Of a stretch of DNA of 64,000 bases, positions 7,165 to 18,300 are shown piece by piece. The DNA is from Halorubrum vacuolatum (GTDB taxonomy: Archaea; Halobacteriota; Halobacteria; Halobacteriales; Haloferacaceae): positions 124,001-188,000 of the forward strand of contig NZ_FZNQ01000001.1 in assembly GCF_900188065.1 (NCBI RefSeq). Direction: 5' to 3'. The position numbers and the translations under genes are program-made. The notes under the pieces are model-generated. The model was not told the DNA's origin and searched no databases. It saw only the letters and a program-made list of their open reading frames with translations. How positions within the stretch are numbered: the stretch's first letter is position 1; every line of letters starts with the position of its first letter.

Positions 7165-8057
7165 TGCTCGGCGGTGGGGGTCCCGGACAGATCGCCGCGG
7201 CCGAGAACGTCCTCGCGCCGTTCCTCGGCGACGCCGCCGGGCTCGTCGTCTCGGCGGCGACGTTCATCGTCGTCTTAACTGCGGTGTATGTCCTCAACAA
7301 GAGCGTCTTCAACCCGCTCATCGAACGGCTGCTCGAACGACAGGGGTTGGAGGAGCACGCACGCCGCCCGCTCAACAAGATAGCCACGTTCCTCGTCCTC
7401 TTCGCCGGGCTGACCGTCGCGTTCGGGGCGGCCGGCTACGACGACTTCCTCCGCTCGCTCGCGACCATCGCGGCGGCCGCGACACTCGCGGTCGGTTTCG
7501 CGTTACAGGACGTGATCCGCAACTTCGTCGCGGGGATCTTCATTTACACCGACAAGCCGTTCAAAATTGGCGACTGGATCGAGTGGGACGACAACGTCGG
7601 CGTCGTTGAGGACATCTCGTTCCGGGTGACGCGCGTGCGCACCTTCGATAACGAACTGCTCACCGTCCCGAACCACACGCTCACGGCCGGCGTGGTGAAG
7701 AACCCGGTCGCGAAGGACACGCTCCGGCTACGCGTCGTCTTCGGGATCGATTACGAGGACGACGTCGACCACGCCACGGAGATCATCATCGATGAGGCTG
7801 AAAAACACGAGGCGATCCTCGAAGAGCCCGCCCCGTCGGTTCGGTTTAACGAGCTGGCCGACTCCTACGTCGGGCTCCAGTCGCGCGTGTGGATCGCGAA
7901 CCCGTCACGCTCGGACTTCATGCGGACGCGTGCGGAGTACATCGCGGCCGTCAAGAAGCGGTTCGACGCGGAGGATATCACCATCCCGTTCCCCCAGCGC
8001 ACCGTCTCCGGACGCGACTCCTGGGAGGAGCCGAGCGCCTTCGGCGGCGAACCCTAA
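7164..8057 (+). CDS. MscS-family mechanosensitive ion channel
   Basis: A 297-residue protein. Three hydrophobic segments (about residues 15-35, 68-95 and 100-125) lead into the pore helix, where AAAATLAVGFALQDVIRNFV carries the alternating small residues of MscS TM3. The soluble beta domain follows, with PFKIGDWIEWDDNVGVVEDI, FRVTRVRTFDNELLTVPN and the alpha/beta C-terminal domain, ending FPQRTVSGRD. Such channels open under membrane tension and release solutes on hypo-osmotic shock, a relevant risk for a halophile. It starts on the A of the upstream YhbY-type stop (TGATG overlap) and is therefore translationally coupled to it. Confidence 0.92.
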   Translation: MLGGGGPGQIAAAENVLAPFLGDAAGLVVSAATFIVVLTAVYVLNKSVFNPLIERLLERQGLEEHARRPLNKIATFLVLFAGLTVAFGAAGYDDFLRSLATIAAAATLAVGFALQDVIRNFVAGIFIYTDKPFKIGDWIEWDDNVGVVEDISFRVTRVRTFDNELLTVPNHTLTAGVVKNPVAKDTLRLRVVFGIDYEDDVDHATEIIIDEAEKHEAILEEPAPSVRFNELADSYVGLQSRVWIANPSRSDFMRTRAEYIAAVKKRFDAEDITIPFPQRTVSGRDSWEEPSAFGGEP

Positions 8058-8078
8058 ACACGAGGGATCACCGACCGC

Positions 8079-8426
8079 ATGTCCGACGAGACGATTCCCG
8101 TCCGTGTCCGCGACCAGGATGGACTGGAGACGACACTCACGGTTGCGCCCGGAACGGTCCTCCGCGACGCGCTGGTCGCGGGCGGCTTCGAGGTGTACGG
8201 CACGCTTTCGAGCCGGCTCAACTGCGGCGGCAACGGCCTCTGTGGAACCTGCGGGGTGCGCGTCGATCCGCCACCCGAGCCGACACGGTTTCACGACACC
8301 GCGGCGGCCCGGTTCGGCTATCCCCGGCTCTCATGTCAGATCGTCGTTGAGGAGCCGATCACGGTCGAGATCCCGTCGAAGATACTGTGGGGACAGCTGT
8401 TGCCGAGGCGATCGAAGGAAGAGTAG
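8079..8426 (+). CDS. 2Fe-2S plant-type ferredoxin
   Basis: A 115-residue protein with a ubiquitin-like beta-grasp fold: PVRVRDQDGLETTLTVAPG, then GTVLRDALVAGGF. The cluster ligands are in LNCGGNGLCGTCGVRVD (C-x5-C-x2-C) with a fourth Cys in RLSCQIVVEE, the plant-type 2Fe-2S pattern. It is an electron carrier in the cytoplasm. It follows the MscS gene by 21 nt on the same strand and may be co-transcribed with it. It converges with the methylmalonyl-CoA mutase gene. The partner enzyme cannot be read from context. Confidence 0.88.
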   Translation: MSDETIPVRVRDQDGLETTLTVAPGTVLRDALVAGGFEVYGTLSSRLNCGGNGLCGTCGVRVDPPPEPTRFHDTAAARFGYPRLSCQIVVEEPITVEIPSKILWGQLLPRRSKEE

Positions 8427-8448
8427 AGGGAGACAGCTCCCGCCGATC

Positions 8449-10125
8449 TCACCGGTTCGGCGTATATTCGCCGAACTCCTCCCGGAGGACGTCACAGATC
8501 TCCTGTACCGTCGCGTACGCCTTGACGGCCTCGATGATCGGTGGAAGGAGGTTCTCGTCGCCGGTCGCGGCCGAACGGATCGCCGCGAGGGCGGCGTCCA
8601 CCGCCTCGCTATCCCGGTCGGCTTTGACGGCGGCTAGTCGGTCGCGCTGGGCGGCCTCCTGTGCGGGATCTACCTCCTCTATGTCCATCGCCGGTTCCTC
8701 ATCGACGGTGTGCTCGTTGACGCCGACGATGATCCGCTCACCCGCTTCGATCTCGCGCTGGCGTTCGAAGGCGACGTCCTGTATCTGCCGTTGGACCCAC
8801 TGACTCTCGACGGCCGCCAACGCCCCGTCGCGGCGGTCGATCTCCTCGATGATCTCGAACGCCTCCGCCTCGATGTCGTCCGTGAGGCTCTCGACGTAAT
8901 ACGAGCCCGCGAGCGGGTCCATCGTGTCCGCCGCACCCGACTCGTGGGCGAGGATCTGCTGGGTGCGCAACGCGGTACGAACGGACTGCTCGGTGGGTAA
9001 CGCGAGCGCCTCGTCCTTGCCGTTGGTGTGGAGGCTCTGGGTGCCGCCGAGGACCGCCGCGAGCGCCTGATAGGCGACCCGAACGACGTTGTTTTCGATC
9101 TGTTGGGCCGTGAGCGTCGAGCCCCCGGTCTGGGTGTGGAACTTGAGCTGTTTCGATTTGGGGTTCCCGGCGTCGAACCGTTCGTCCATAATCTGTGCCC
9201 ACATCCGCCGGGCCGCACGGAACTTCGCCGCCTCCTCCAGGATGTTGTTGTGTGCATTGAAAAAGAAGGAGAGCTGTGGAGCGAAGGCGTCGACGTCGAG
9301 GCCGGCGTCGAGGGCCGCTTCGACGTATTCGATCCCGTTCGCGAGCGTGAACGCGACCTCCTGAGCCGCCGTCGAACCCGCCTCACGGATGTGATACCCC
9401 GAGATGGAGATCGTGTTGAAGCTGGGTACCTCGGCCGCACAGAACGCGAAGATGTCGGTGATGAGCCGCATCGACGGCTCCGGCGGGTAGATGTAGAGGT
9501 TGCGGGCGATGTACTCTTTCATAATATCGTTCTGGATCGTCCCGCGCAACTCCTCGCGGTCGACGCCCTGTTCGTCGCCCATGGCGACGTACATCGCGAG
9601 CAACACGGCGGCGGGCGCGTTGATCGTCATCGACGTCGAGACGGAATCGAGCGGAATCCCGTCGAAGACCGTCTCGAAGTCGTCGAGCGTGTCGATGGCG
9701 ACGCCCGAGCGTCCCACCTCGCCCTCGGCCATCGGGGCGTCGGAGTCATAGCCCATCTGGGTGGGGAGGTCGAACGCCATCGAGAGCCCCGAGGAGCCCT
9801 GATCGATCAGATACTGAAACCGCTCGTTCGTCTCCCTTGCGGTCCCCATCCCCGCGTACTGCCGCATCGTCCAGAGTCGCCCGCGGTGCATCGTCGAGTA
9901 GACGCCTCGCGTGTAGGGCTCCTCGCCCGGGAAGCCGACGTCCTCACGGTAGTCGTGATCGGCGAGGTCCGCCGGCGTATACAGGGGGGAAACGGTCCGG
10001 CCGCCGGTGTCCGTGGTGAACGTCTCGGCACGCTCCCCGAACCGATCGACGGTGGGGGCGTAGGTCTCCTCCTTCCACGACGCACGCGCCTCGCGGATCC
10101 GCGCCAGTTCCTCGGGATCGAACAT
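8449..10125 (-). CDS. methylmalonyl-CoA mutase, large (catalytic) subunit
   Basis: A 558-residue protein from the ATG at 10125. It is the substrate-binding TIM-barrel part of the coenzyme-B12 mutase, without the C-terminal B12-binding domain, which in archaea is a separate small subunit. Motifs include [54 protein letters not shown] and the [15 protein letters not shown] region. It interconverts (R)-methylmalonyl-CoA and succinyl-CoA for propionyl-CoA or odd-chain and branched-chain breakdown. The start choice is supported by a TATA-like CACTTAAGCC on the minus strand (core 10151-10156), about 29 nt upstream, implying a leaderless mRNA. The small subunit and MeaB chaperone are not in this window. 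Confidence 0.95.
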   Translation of the reverse strand: MFDPEELARIREARASWKEETYAPTVDRFGERAETFTTDTGGRTVSPLYTPADLADHDYREDVGFPGEEPYTRGVYSTMHRGRLWTMRQYAGMGTARETNERFQYLIDQGSSGLSMAFDLPTQMGYDSDAPMAEGEVGRSGVAIDTLDDFETVFDGIPLDSVSTSMTINAPAAVLLAMYVAMGDEQGVDREELRGTIQNDIMKEYIARNLYIYPPEPSMRLITDIFAFCAAEVPSFNTISISGYHIREAGSTAAQEVAFTLANGIEYVEAALDAGLDVDAFAPQLSFFFNAHNNILEEAAKFRAARRMWAQIMDERFDAGNPKSKQLKFHTQTGGSTLTAQQIENNVVRVAYQALAAVLGGTQSLHTNGKDEALALPTEQSVRTALRTQQILAHESGAADTMDPLAGSYYVESLTDDIEAEAFEIIEEIDRRDGALAAVESQWVQRQIQDVAFERQREIEAGERIIVGVNEHTVDEEPAMDIEEVDPAQEAAQRDRLAAVKADRDSEAVDAALAAIRSAATGDENLLPPIIEAVKAYATVQEICDVLREEFGEYTPNR

Positions 10126-10150
10126 CACTGATCCGGTTGGCCGAGCGAGG

Positions 10151-10156
10151 CTTAAG
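10151..10156 (-). promoter_or_regulatory. TATA box for methylmalonyl-CoA mutase gene
   Basis: CTTAAG at 10151-10156 lies about 29 nt upstream of the ATG at 10125, the usual distance for leaderless haloarchaeal promoters. A separate AT-rich patch further on (about 10219-10270, including TCAATTAAATG) faces the giant gene pair and is the best candidate for its plus-strand promoter. Confidence 0.45.
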
Positions 10157-10354
10157 TGTGGAGGTCGCGGGGGGATACGGAAGCGACGGCCCAGGGTCGG
10201 TTCGACGGTTGCCCATAGAATTAAGTGGTTAGTCAATTAAATGAAAAAGTGTAAAGTAAACAACAATCGGTGTTCTCCGAACGGCAGGTGAGGTAATAGG
10301 TCCGCGGCGGTGAACCGGTGTCTGTCCACCGGAGATGCCGCCCATGGACCACCA

Positions 10355-13300
10355 ATGTCACGGCTTGCGTTACAATCGATCGGCGTCGACGGCGAGGTAC
10401 AGCCACGTTCCGAATATCCATCCCTGGCGAACGGCATTCACCTTCGATGGGCCTTCCCACCCCACCACGGGTTCCCACCCGGCGGATACTACCTGTTGAG
10501 ACGGGGCCATCGAGAGCCCGGCGCCACCGACGCGTTGCTCTCGGCGGCGCTCGATCACGACCCGGAAGACCCGCTCGCGGCCGCCGAGACGTCCGAGGGA
10601 CATCGGTTCGAGTTCGAAGATCACGCCCGCATCGAGACCGTCACCGACGACCAGAACGCCGTCGGGCTCTCGATAAGCGGCGTCGAGCCGTTTCGGATCG
10701 ACGTTCCCGACCCGGCCTTCCGCGTCGATGTCTCGGTCGGGACCGAGGTGCTCCGCGATAGCGTCACCGTCCGGGCGTTCACCGACGGGCGGGTCGTCGA
10801 CGAAGCGACGACGAAGGGCGGGACGGTCTCGCTCGCGGGGGATCGGATCGACGCGATCGACTGTGTCGGCGCCCATCCGAAAGTCGATCCCGTCTTCGTC
10901 TCCGAGATCGCGGCGTATCTGGTGACGGAGAACCTGCGGGGGAGATGGCAACTGCTCCACCGGACGCCGATCCGACTGCCGGTCGCACACGACGACTACG
11001 GCGACGACGACGCGCCCGCCACCATCGAGGCGGCACGCCGGCTCGCGACCGATCGGATCGCGTACGGTGACCCCGCACGGCTTACGGCGGACCCCGATCC
11101 GGAGCCGGGCCCCGGAACGGTGACCGTCACAGCGGGGTCGCCGTACGTCTTCGCGCCGGGTCTCCGGTCCGATGCAAACGTGGTCGGCAGGAACCTCCAC
11201 GTTCACGGCGACGACACCGCCTACGGGATCGCAGCCATCGGCGCCGCCACAGCGGGGGGCGCACGCCTCGTCCTCAACCGGCCGTATCGCGGACAGAGCG
11301 GGGCCAACCGGGCATACGAGGTTCGCAACGACGAGTTCGCCGCGCTCCACGATACGCTGTCGGTCCTCGTGGACGGGAACGGCGGCGGCGGGAGCGGCGG
11401 TCCGCCGGTCGGGGGAATGGGCAGCCGGACGATGCCCGCATTCGAGGACCCGGGCGGGGTGGCCTATCGCAACGGTGACCCGTCGACCATCTACGGGGCG
11501 GGGGTGGACTGGGCGTCCGAAATGGCTGGCTCCCGGATCCGCTTCGCGACCGGGGCCGTTTCGGGGATGGCGGCCGTACACGGTCGACCACTCCTCTTCG
11601 GCGCCGAAACCGGGCTGGACGAGTCGTTCATCGGCGACCACGTCCGCATCGGGGCGGAACGGGAGCTGTATCGGATCGTGGATCTCACCCACTACGACAT
11701 CCCGGAGGCATCCTTCGAGATCTGTCTGCTCGATCGACCGGTGAGCGGCCCGCACTACGGCGACACCGTCGCCTGTGTCACGTTCTCGTCGGTGACACAC
11801 CGGATCGAGTCCGTCGACCCGGCTCAGAGCACCCTCCAACTCGAACACGACGCGCTGGGACTCCGTGACGGGCTCCCGCGAGGATATCTGGTCCATCCGG
11901 ATGCGCCCGACGGCAGCCACGGATCGATCCCCCTTCAAAACCCGCTCGACACCGTGCTGACGGCGGCGACCGATCCCGCCGCGGCACAGGCGCTCGGGCT
12001 CTACTGGGTCGACGACGCCGTCGACCCGAACGGGAGCTATGATTACCTGATCGTCGCCGATCACGGCGAGGTGATCCCCTCGACCGGCGTCGGTGCGGGG
12101 ATGGTGATCAACGAGCTCGTCTCCTCGATGACGACGCCGAGGCTCGACTGGTACGTGGCGTTCGACGTCGGCGGGGGTGACGAATCGGCGCTCCCGTCGC
12201 CGGCGGATCCACGGGTCTTTTCGCTACCGGCGACGGCGGAAACCGAGAACACCGTCGGCCTCCGCTGGGCGATGGCGGACGACTCCGAGGGCGCGAGGAG
12301 CGATGCGGCAGCGACACCCATCAAATACCACCTGTGGCGGTGGGAGGGAGATAACGGGGCGGACGTGCCGGCGGAACTCGACGCGTACGACCCGATCACG
12401 GCGGCGTCCGCCGACGAGTTCCTCGATGGGGCGATGCCGATCCTCGCGACGAACCCGGACGATTCCCCGGCCCTGACGCCCGAGGATTGGCCCGACGAGC
12501 GCATGCACGCAATCGAAACCGGGCTGGCCGACGGCTGGTACAGTTACCGAGTGGTCGGCGTCGACGTCTTCGGCCGGTTCAGCGAGCGGAGCGATCCCGC
12601 GACGTGGTCGACGAACGACCCGATCGAATCGGCCGATTCACCACACGCACAGCAGGCGATCGAGGTGGTGAGCGACCGTTCGCCGCCCCCGCCGACAGCG
12701 ATCGAGGCGGCCGCGCTCGACCCGGCGGCTTACAGCGAGGACCTTCTGGGTCTCGACGCCGACGAGATCCCACCGAACCCGGACATCAGACAGGACGCGA
12801 CCTACCGTTCGTGGCGGGCGGCGAACCCGTCGGAGACCGGACTCCGGGTTCGGTGGTGCTGGCCGGAGGAACACGCCGACATCGCGCCTGACGTCGCCGA
12901 GTTCGACGTGTACGTCGCGCCCGGACGGCGAAACACGCACGTCGGCGAGATCACCGGGGTGACCGCGACAACGACCGGCTTCGAAGTGACCGTCGACGTC
13001 GGCCTCGATGGCGCCGAGCCGGCGGTGTTCGCGGGGACGACACTCGTCGTCGCCACGGCGGCGTTCCCGGTCGAGTCGGCAGTCGCGGTCGATGACGGGA
13101 TCGAACTGACGGTTCGACCACCTATCGAGCGGAACGGTGCGGCCACCGACGGCGGACAGAACATCACCGACGGCGGACAGAACATCACCGACGGCGGGCA
13201 GGCCGAATCCGTCGCGGATGCGCTCGTCACGGACGACGGGTTCGTGACGATGTTTCCGGCGGGTGATGTCGGCCCACTCGAGGTCTCGATCACGGAGCCC

Positions 13301-15328
13301 GAGGTGGGCGATCGGTGTTCGCTCGTCGTCCCGCCGGCGTACACCGAGGGAACCGTCACCGTCGACGCCGCCGAGACGACGGAGATCGATGGCACCACCG
13401 GAACCGTCGTGACGGGCCACCGCACCGAGTGGAACGAGTCGCTCGAGGGGCGGAACTTCAGAACCGTCGACGACGACGTGGCCTACGAGGTCGCAGGCGT
13501 CGAGGGACCGACGGAGCTCGTGCTCGATCGGCAGGTCGAGTCCACGACGCCCGGATCGTATCTCCCATATCGGATCGCGCATCCGCTCTGGACGGACGGG
13601 ACCGACCCGGGCGCGTGGGGGGATCCGGTCGGGACGATCGGGTTCGACGACGCGGACGCGACGATCGGTACGGACGGGCTCGGAGGAATCGACCCGGGAA
13701 CGACCGTCTATGAGACGATCGTTTCCGCGCCGGAGAGCGACGAGGGCGAGGCGTTCGCCCCGTCGCTTTCGGTCCCGACGGTGTATGCGGACGTGACCGT
13801 CACGGCATCCGACGGGTCGGGGAACGAGAGCCCGGTCGACGGCACCGCGACCGTCGCGCGCGTTCATCGCGAGACGCCGGATTCCCCGAGCGGGCCGACG
13901 ATCGAGGTGGACTTCGAGCGGGCCACCCACCCGGATTACGACGGCGAGTCGGCGTACACCGTGAGGTGGGAGCCGCTGGACGGCGGCGACGCCTACGGCT
14001 ATCACGTGTTCCGCGCGCTGGATGAGACGCTGTTCGCGACCGACCTGGAACGTCGGGTCGCCGCCGAGGATGAGGATGGTGATCTGGGCGACGGGCTTCC
14101 GCTCGACGCCGACGACGAGCGGTTCTTCCCGCCGGCGCTTCGCGGGTCGGACGGGTCGGACGAGCGTGACACGATCGTCGAAGCGTTGCAAACGTTCGAT
14201 GCGCACGCCAAAACGATCGATAAAGCGGAGGACGACGAGGCGGCGGCCGACGCGAGGGCGGCCGCGATGGCGGACTACCGCGCCCTTCGCGAGGCGGTCG
14301 ATCCGTCGACGGATGACGCAACCGAAAGCGAGGCGACCGAAGGCACCGACGCCGAGGCGTTACGGCCGGCGATCCTCGCGACGCTCGCGGCGCTGCCCGG
14401 CAACGAGACCGCCTTCTCCCAGCGAACCGACTCGGCGCTCGTCCCGAGCGAACACGACGACCGCGTCGGCCCCGACGGCGACGCGGCGTACGACCCCGAC
14501 GACGACCTGTGTGCGTGGGTCGATCACTTCGACGGCGTCGCCCGGAACTGCTATCTCTACCGGGTCGGCACCGTCGACGACGCCGGCAACCGCAGCGACG
14601 CCCGCGAGGACGACGGGACCCCGATGAGCTACCCGACGATGCCGGTGAAATCGCCCGCGGTGGTCCCCCCGCCGACGCCGCGGATCGTCGACGTCGGCGC
14701 GGGCCACCCGGATGAGGACGTCGACGGCGACCGGATGATCACGCTCCGGATCGAGGGCGTGACCGGCCCCGCCGTCGATCACCTCCTCGTGTATCGCACG
14801 GAGGACGCGGCGGCGGCCGACGACCTCCGTTCGATGGCGGGGCCGGAGACGGTCGTCCCCGAGGAGGACGGGATCATCGCCGAGGACGACACGCATCTCC
14901 TGTGGGTCGAGACGGACGTGGAGCCGTTCACGACGACGTACTATCGGGTCGTCGCCGTGAGCGAGGCCGGCATCCACACGAAGCCGACGCCGCCCGTCTC
15001 GGGGCAGGCGTTCGACCGATCGCCGCCGGAGACGCCGTCGTGGGAGACCGAGGATCCAGCCGTCGACGACGATGGCGACGTGACCCTCGCGTGGACACCC
15101 GCGGGCGACGCGGGCGACCTGATGTATCAGGTGCAACGCCGCCCAGACGACTCGGATGACGACGAACCGGATGACGACGGCCCCGACTGGCGAGCGATCG
15201 GGCCGTGGACCCGGGACACGGCGGTCACGGATAGGGGACGGGACCCGGATGGAACGTACGACTATCGCCTGCGTGTCAAGGGGGCGACCGGCGGGATGAA
15301 CGATGACCTTGAGCTGAAGGGGGTGTGA
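10355..15328 (+). CDS. giant FN3-like / virion-like beta-module protein A, function unknown
   Basis: A protein of 1,657 residues from the ATG at 10355; an in-frame start 15 codons upstream is less likely. There is no signal peptide, Tat motif, transmembrane helix or sorting tail, so it looks cytoplasmic or released by a non-classical route. The N-terminus (residues about 1-55) contains NGIHLRWAFPPHHGFPPGGY. Residues about 254-329, 368-466 and 1008-1076 are related beta modules with the pattern 'L.GR.....DD.AY.V..V.....L.LDR.Y.G....Y.I', like modules in phage virion proteins. Fibronectin-III-like segments, each with Y-x-Y/W-x-V-x-x-V/D-x-x-G, occur at about 629-751, 826-864, 1199-1419, 1461-1566 and 1576-1657. 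Three copies of TDGGQNI occur near residue 931. The next giant gene overlaps its stop, so the two form an operon. It is not a recognised named family. Confidence 0.85.
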   Translation: MSRLALQSIGVDGEVQPRSEYPSLANGIHLRWAFPPHHGFPPGGYYLLRRGHREPGATDALLSAALDHDPEDPLAAAETSEGHRFEFEDHARIETVTDDQNAVGLSISGVEPFRIDVPDPAFRVDVSVGTEVLRDSVTVRAFTDGRVVDEATTKGGTVSLAGDRIDAIDCVGAHPKVDPVFVSEIAAYLVTENLRGRWQLLHRTPIRLPVAHDDYGDDDAPATIEAARRLATDRIAYGDPARLTADPDPEPGPGTVTVTAGSPYVFAPGLRSDANVVGRNLHVHGDDTAYGIAAIGAATAGGARLVLNRPYRGQSGANRAYEVRNDEFAALHDTLSVLVDGNGGGGSGGPPVGGMGSRTMPAFEDPGGVAYRNGDPSTIYGAGVDWASEMAGSRIRFATGAVSGMAAVHGRPLLFGAETGLDESFIGDHVRIGAERELYRIVDLTHYDIPEASFEICLLDRPVSGPHYGDTVACVTFSSVTHRIESVDPAQSTLQLEHDALGLRDGLPRGYLVHPDAPDGSHGSIPLQNPLDTVLTAATDPAAAQALGLYWVDDAVDPNGSYDYLIVADHGEVIPSTGVGAGMVINELVSSMTTPRLDWYVAFDVGGGDESALPSPADPRVFSLPATAETENTVGLRWAMADDSEGARSDAAATPIKYHLWRWEGDNGADVPAELDAYDPITAASADEFLDGAMPILATNPDDSPALTPEDWPDERMHAIETGLADGWYSYRVVGVDVFGRFSERSDPATWSTNDPIESADSPHAQQAIEVVSDRSPPPPTAIEAAALDPAAYSEDLLGLDADEIPPNPDIRQDATYRSWRAANPSETGLRVRWCWPEEHADIAPDVAEFDVYVAPGRRNTHVGEITGVTATTTGFEVTVDVGLDGAEPAVFAGTTLVVATAAFPVESAVAVDDGIELTVRPPIERNGAATDGGQNITDGGQNITDGGQAESVADALVTDDGFVTMFPAGDVGPLEVSITEPEVGDRCSLVVPPAYTEGTVTVDAAETTEIDGTTGTVVTGHRTEWNESLEGRNFRTVDDDVAYEVAGVEGPTELVLDRQVESTTPGSYLPYRIAHPLWTDGTDPGAWGDPVGTIGFDDADATIGTDGLGGIDPGTTVYETIVSAPESDEGEAFAPSLSVPTVYADVTVTASDGSGNESPVDGTATVARVHRETPDSPSGPTIEVDFERATHPDYDGESAYTVRWEPLDGGDAYGYHVFRALDETLFATDLERRVAAEDEDGDLGDGLPLDADDERFFPPALRGSDGSDERDTIVEALQTFDAHAKTIDKAEDDEAAADARAAAMADYRALREAVDPSTDDATESEATEGTDAEALRPAILATLAALPGNETAFSQRTDSALVPSEHDDRVGPDGDAAYDPDDDLCAWVDHFDGVARNCYLYRVGTVDDAGNRSDAREDDGTPMSYPTMPVKSPAVVPPPTPRIVDVGAGHPDEDVDGDRMITLRIEGVTGPAVDHLLVYRTEDAAAADDLRSMAGPETVVPEEDGIIAEDDTHLLWVETDVEPFTTTYYRVVAVSEAGIHTKPTPPVSGQAFDRSPPETPSWETEDPAVDDDGDVTLAWTPAGDAGDLMYQVQRRPDDSDDDEPDDDGPDWRAIGPWTRDTAVTDRGRDPDGTYDYRLRVKGATGGMNDDLELKGV
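13145..13201 (+). repeat. in-frame 21-bp tandem repeat in giant gene A
   Basis: Two identical 21-bp units (13145-13165 and 13166-13186) and a partial third (to 13201) encode the heptapeptide TDGGQNI repeatedly. The repeat keeps the reading frame and sits between two beta modules, where it would act as a flexible linker of variable length. Confidence 0.85.
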
Positions 15329-15330
15329 TC

Positions 15331-18300
15331 ATGGGAGCGACACAGACGACGGCCGAACCGGTGGACGAATGGATCGAAGATCAGCTGCAGGATATGACCG
15401 ACGTGCCGGCGGACACGTTGCCGGAGTTTCTCGGAAACGTCGCCATCGACGACGCCGACGTCTCCGATGACGTCGCGAGCGCGACCCTCGTGATCGACGG
15501 CTACCCGAGCCTCTCGGTTCCGGGAAGCGCCGGCGTCGAGTTCTTCCTCGGCGAGCCGGAGGTTTCCACCGCCGAGATCGACGTCTCGCTCGTTCTCGAA
15601 ACCGAGTGGGCACTCGCCATCGAGGGGATCGAACTCACCGCCCGCGTCGACAACGGGGTGTTGCGCCCCGCCCCGGCGGATGACGGCACCCGCGCCGATC
15701 ACGTCGAGTTCACGACCGAAGTCGACATCACCCTCGATCACACCTGGGAGTTCGGGATCGAGGGGTTCGAGGGCGTGGACATGACGCCGGCCGAGATCGC
15801 CAAAACGGGGATCCTCATCGAGGCCAGCGACATCGTCCTCGACGTCTCGCCGACGGAGCTGTCCCCGGCGATCGCCGACCACGACGAGTTCGACGACGCA
15901 TACGTCGACGAGGGATTTGTCGGCCTATTCATCGGCGACGCGAGCGTCTCGTTCCCGGAGTCGTGGCCGCTCCCGGCGGAGCTCACGCTACAGGGAGCCA
16001 CTATCGGCTCCGGCGGCTTCTCCGGCGTCATCGCCTACGAGCCGGCCGATCTCACGTTCGACGACACGACCAACGAATACACCGGCGAGGCGGCCGCGAC
16101 CCTCGGGGACTTCTCGTTCGGGATCGACGCCGTGCAGGTCGAGTTCGTCCAGACGGCGCTCTCGACGTGTTCCGTCTCGGGTGAACTCTTCTTGCCGTAC
16201 GTCGACCAGCGCGTTGCCGTCGATCTCGGCTTCGATATGGAGGGCAGGCTCGCGGTCGAACTGACCGACCTCATCGACGCCGACGAGCCAACCGACGGGC
16301 CGTCCGGCGATCTCGTCACGATCGAAGTGGCGGAGGCGTTCGCGTTGGACGTCGACGGCTTCGGAATCGTCGTCAGTGCCGAGACGTTCGCACTCTCCGT
16401 CTCGGGGACGGTTCGTCCGCTCTTCGACGCGGTCGATCTCCCCGACGTCGAGGTGGACGACCTCACGATCAACGACGACGGAACGGTCGATTACGACGAC
16501 AGCTGGATCGACGTGCCGGATCAGGGCGCGACGGAGCTCGAGGGGATCGAACTCGAGGTGTCGAAGTTCGCCGTCGGGACCCGCGACGACGGCTGGCGCT
16601 ACCTCGCGTTCAGCGGGGCCATCAGCATCGTCGAGGGGATCCCCGCCGGCGCATCGGCCGACGGACTCCGCGTCGCGTGGGACCCGAGCGGCGAGAACGA
16701 CCCGACGGTCAGCTTCGATGGGATCGGCATCGAGTTCACGATCCCGGACACCCTCGCGTTCAAGGGGACCGTCGCCTACGACGGCGAGAACGGGAAGTAC
16801 TACGGCGACATCGACCTCGACCTGATCGCGTTGGACACCTCGATCTCGGCGACGCTCATCGTCGGCGAGGAAAAGGACGCGAGCGGACAATGGTTCACGT
16901 ATCTCGGTGTCTCCATCGACGCCTCGCTGCCGGTCGGGATCCCGCTGTTCTCGACCGGACTCTCAATCTACGGGATGGGGGCGCTCTACGCGCACAACAT
17001 GGAGCCGGACCGTGGAGATAAGGAGTGGTACGCGTTGAGCGGCGAGAAAGAGGAGAGCTGGTATCACGCGGGCAACGAGCCCGGCGTCGACGACCTCAAC
17101 AATCAGTGGGCTGCCAAACGCGGCGGCTTCGGGTTCGGCGCCGGGGTCAATATCGGAACGAGCTCGGACAACGGCTTCGCGCTCACGAGCGACCTCCTCC
17201 TGGTGATCGCGTTCCCCGGCCCCGTGATCATGTTGGAGGGACGTGCCGATTTACTCTCACCCGGGGAGGAGATCGACTCGGAGGGGAGCCTGCGGACGCT
17301 CGCGGTGCTCGATGGCGACGCCGGCGATCTGACCTTCGGGATCGACGCCCAATACACCAAGGCGTCCGAGAACACCACCTTGATCGACATTCGGGCCGGA
17401 GTTGAGGCGTACTACGACTTCACGGACCCGAGCGCCTGGTATCTCAACCTCGGAAGACGCGACCCCGAGGACGACCGGGTTCGTGCGGAGCTGTTGGTCT
17501 TCTCCGCGGACGGCTACTTCATGCTCAACGCGGACCGCGTCGCGACCGGCGCGCGCGTCGGCTACGGGGAGGACTTCTCCTTCGGGCCGCTCGCGGTCGA
17601 TTTCGAGGCGTTCATCGAGGGGCACGTGCTGGTGAGCTGGCAGCCGACCCACTTCTCCGGGGCGGTCGAGCTATACGGCGCCATCGAACTGTCGGCGTTC
17701 GGGATCGGCGCCTCGATCACCGCGAGCGCCGCGCTCGCCGCGGAGGCGATCGATCCGTTCCACGTCCACGGAGAGGTGAGCGTCGAGCTGGGCACGCCGT
17801 GGCCACTCCCGGATCCCGAAGCGACCGTCTCGCTCGAATGGGGCCCGACCCCGGAACCGCCGGAGGTGCCGGCACCGCTTTCGGGCGTCGCGCTGGGACA
17901 CGAGCGGGTGACGACGCGCTGGCCGTTGCCGCGCGCCGGACAGGTCGATGAGGTCGGAGACGGCGCGTACACGGAGGCCCTGCTCGAACCGGACTACGCC
18001 ACCGCGGACGCGGGAGGCGAGCGGCTGCTCGGGTACGACGGCGACCTCCCGTCGCCACCGGAAGATGACGACAAGGGTCCGGCTGATCCGCCGCGCGTCC
18101 CCCCGGACGTCCGGCCGGAGCTCACCTTCACCACGGGCGTCGTCGACGACGGCGACGTCGGCGTGAACGCCTCGACGAGCGACGCGTGGACGGTCATCGG
18201 CGACCCGGAGGACGGCGGCCCCGTCGAGGCCAGATATCTGCTTCAGGACGTGTCGCTGCAGCGATGGAGCGAGTCGGAAGATTCGTACGTCGACGAGGGA

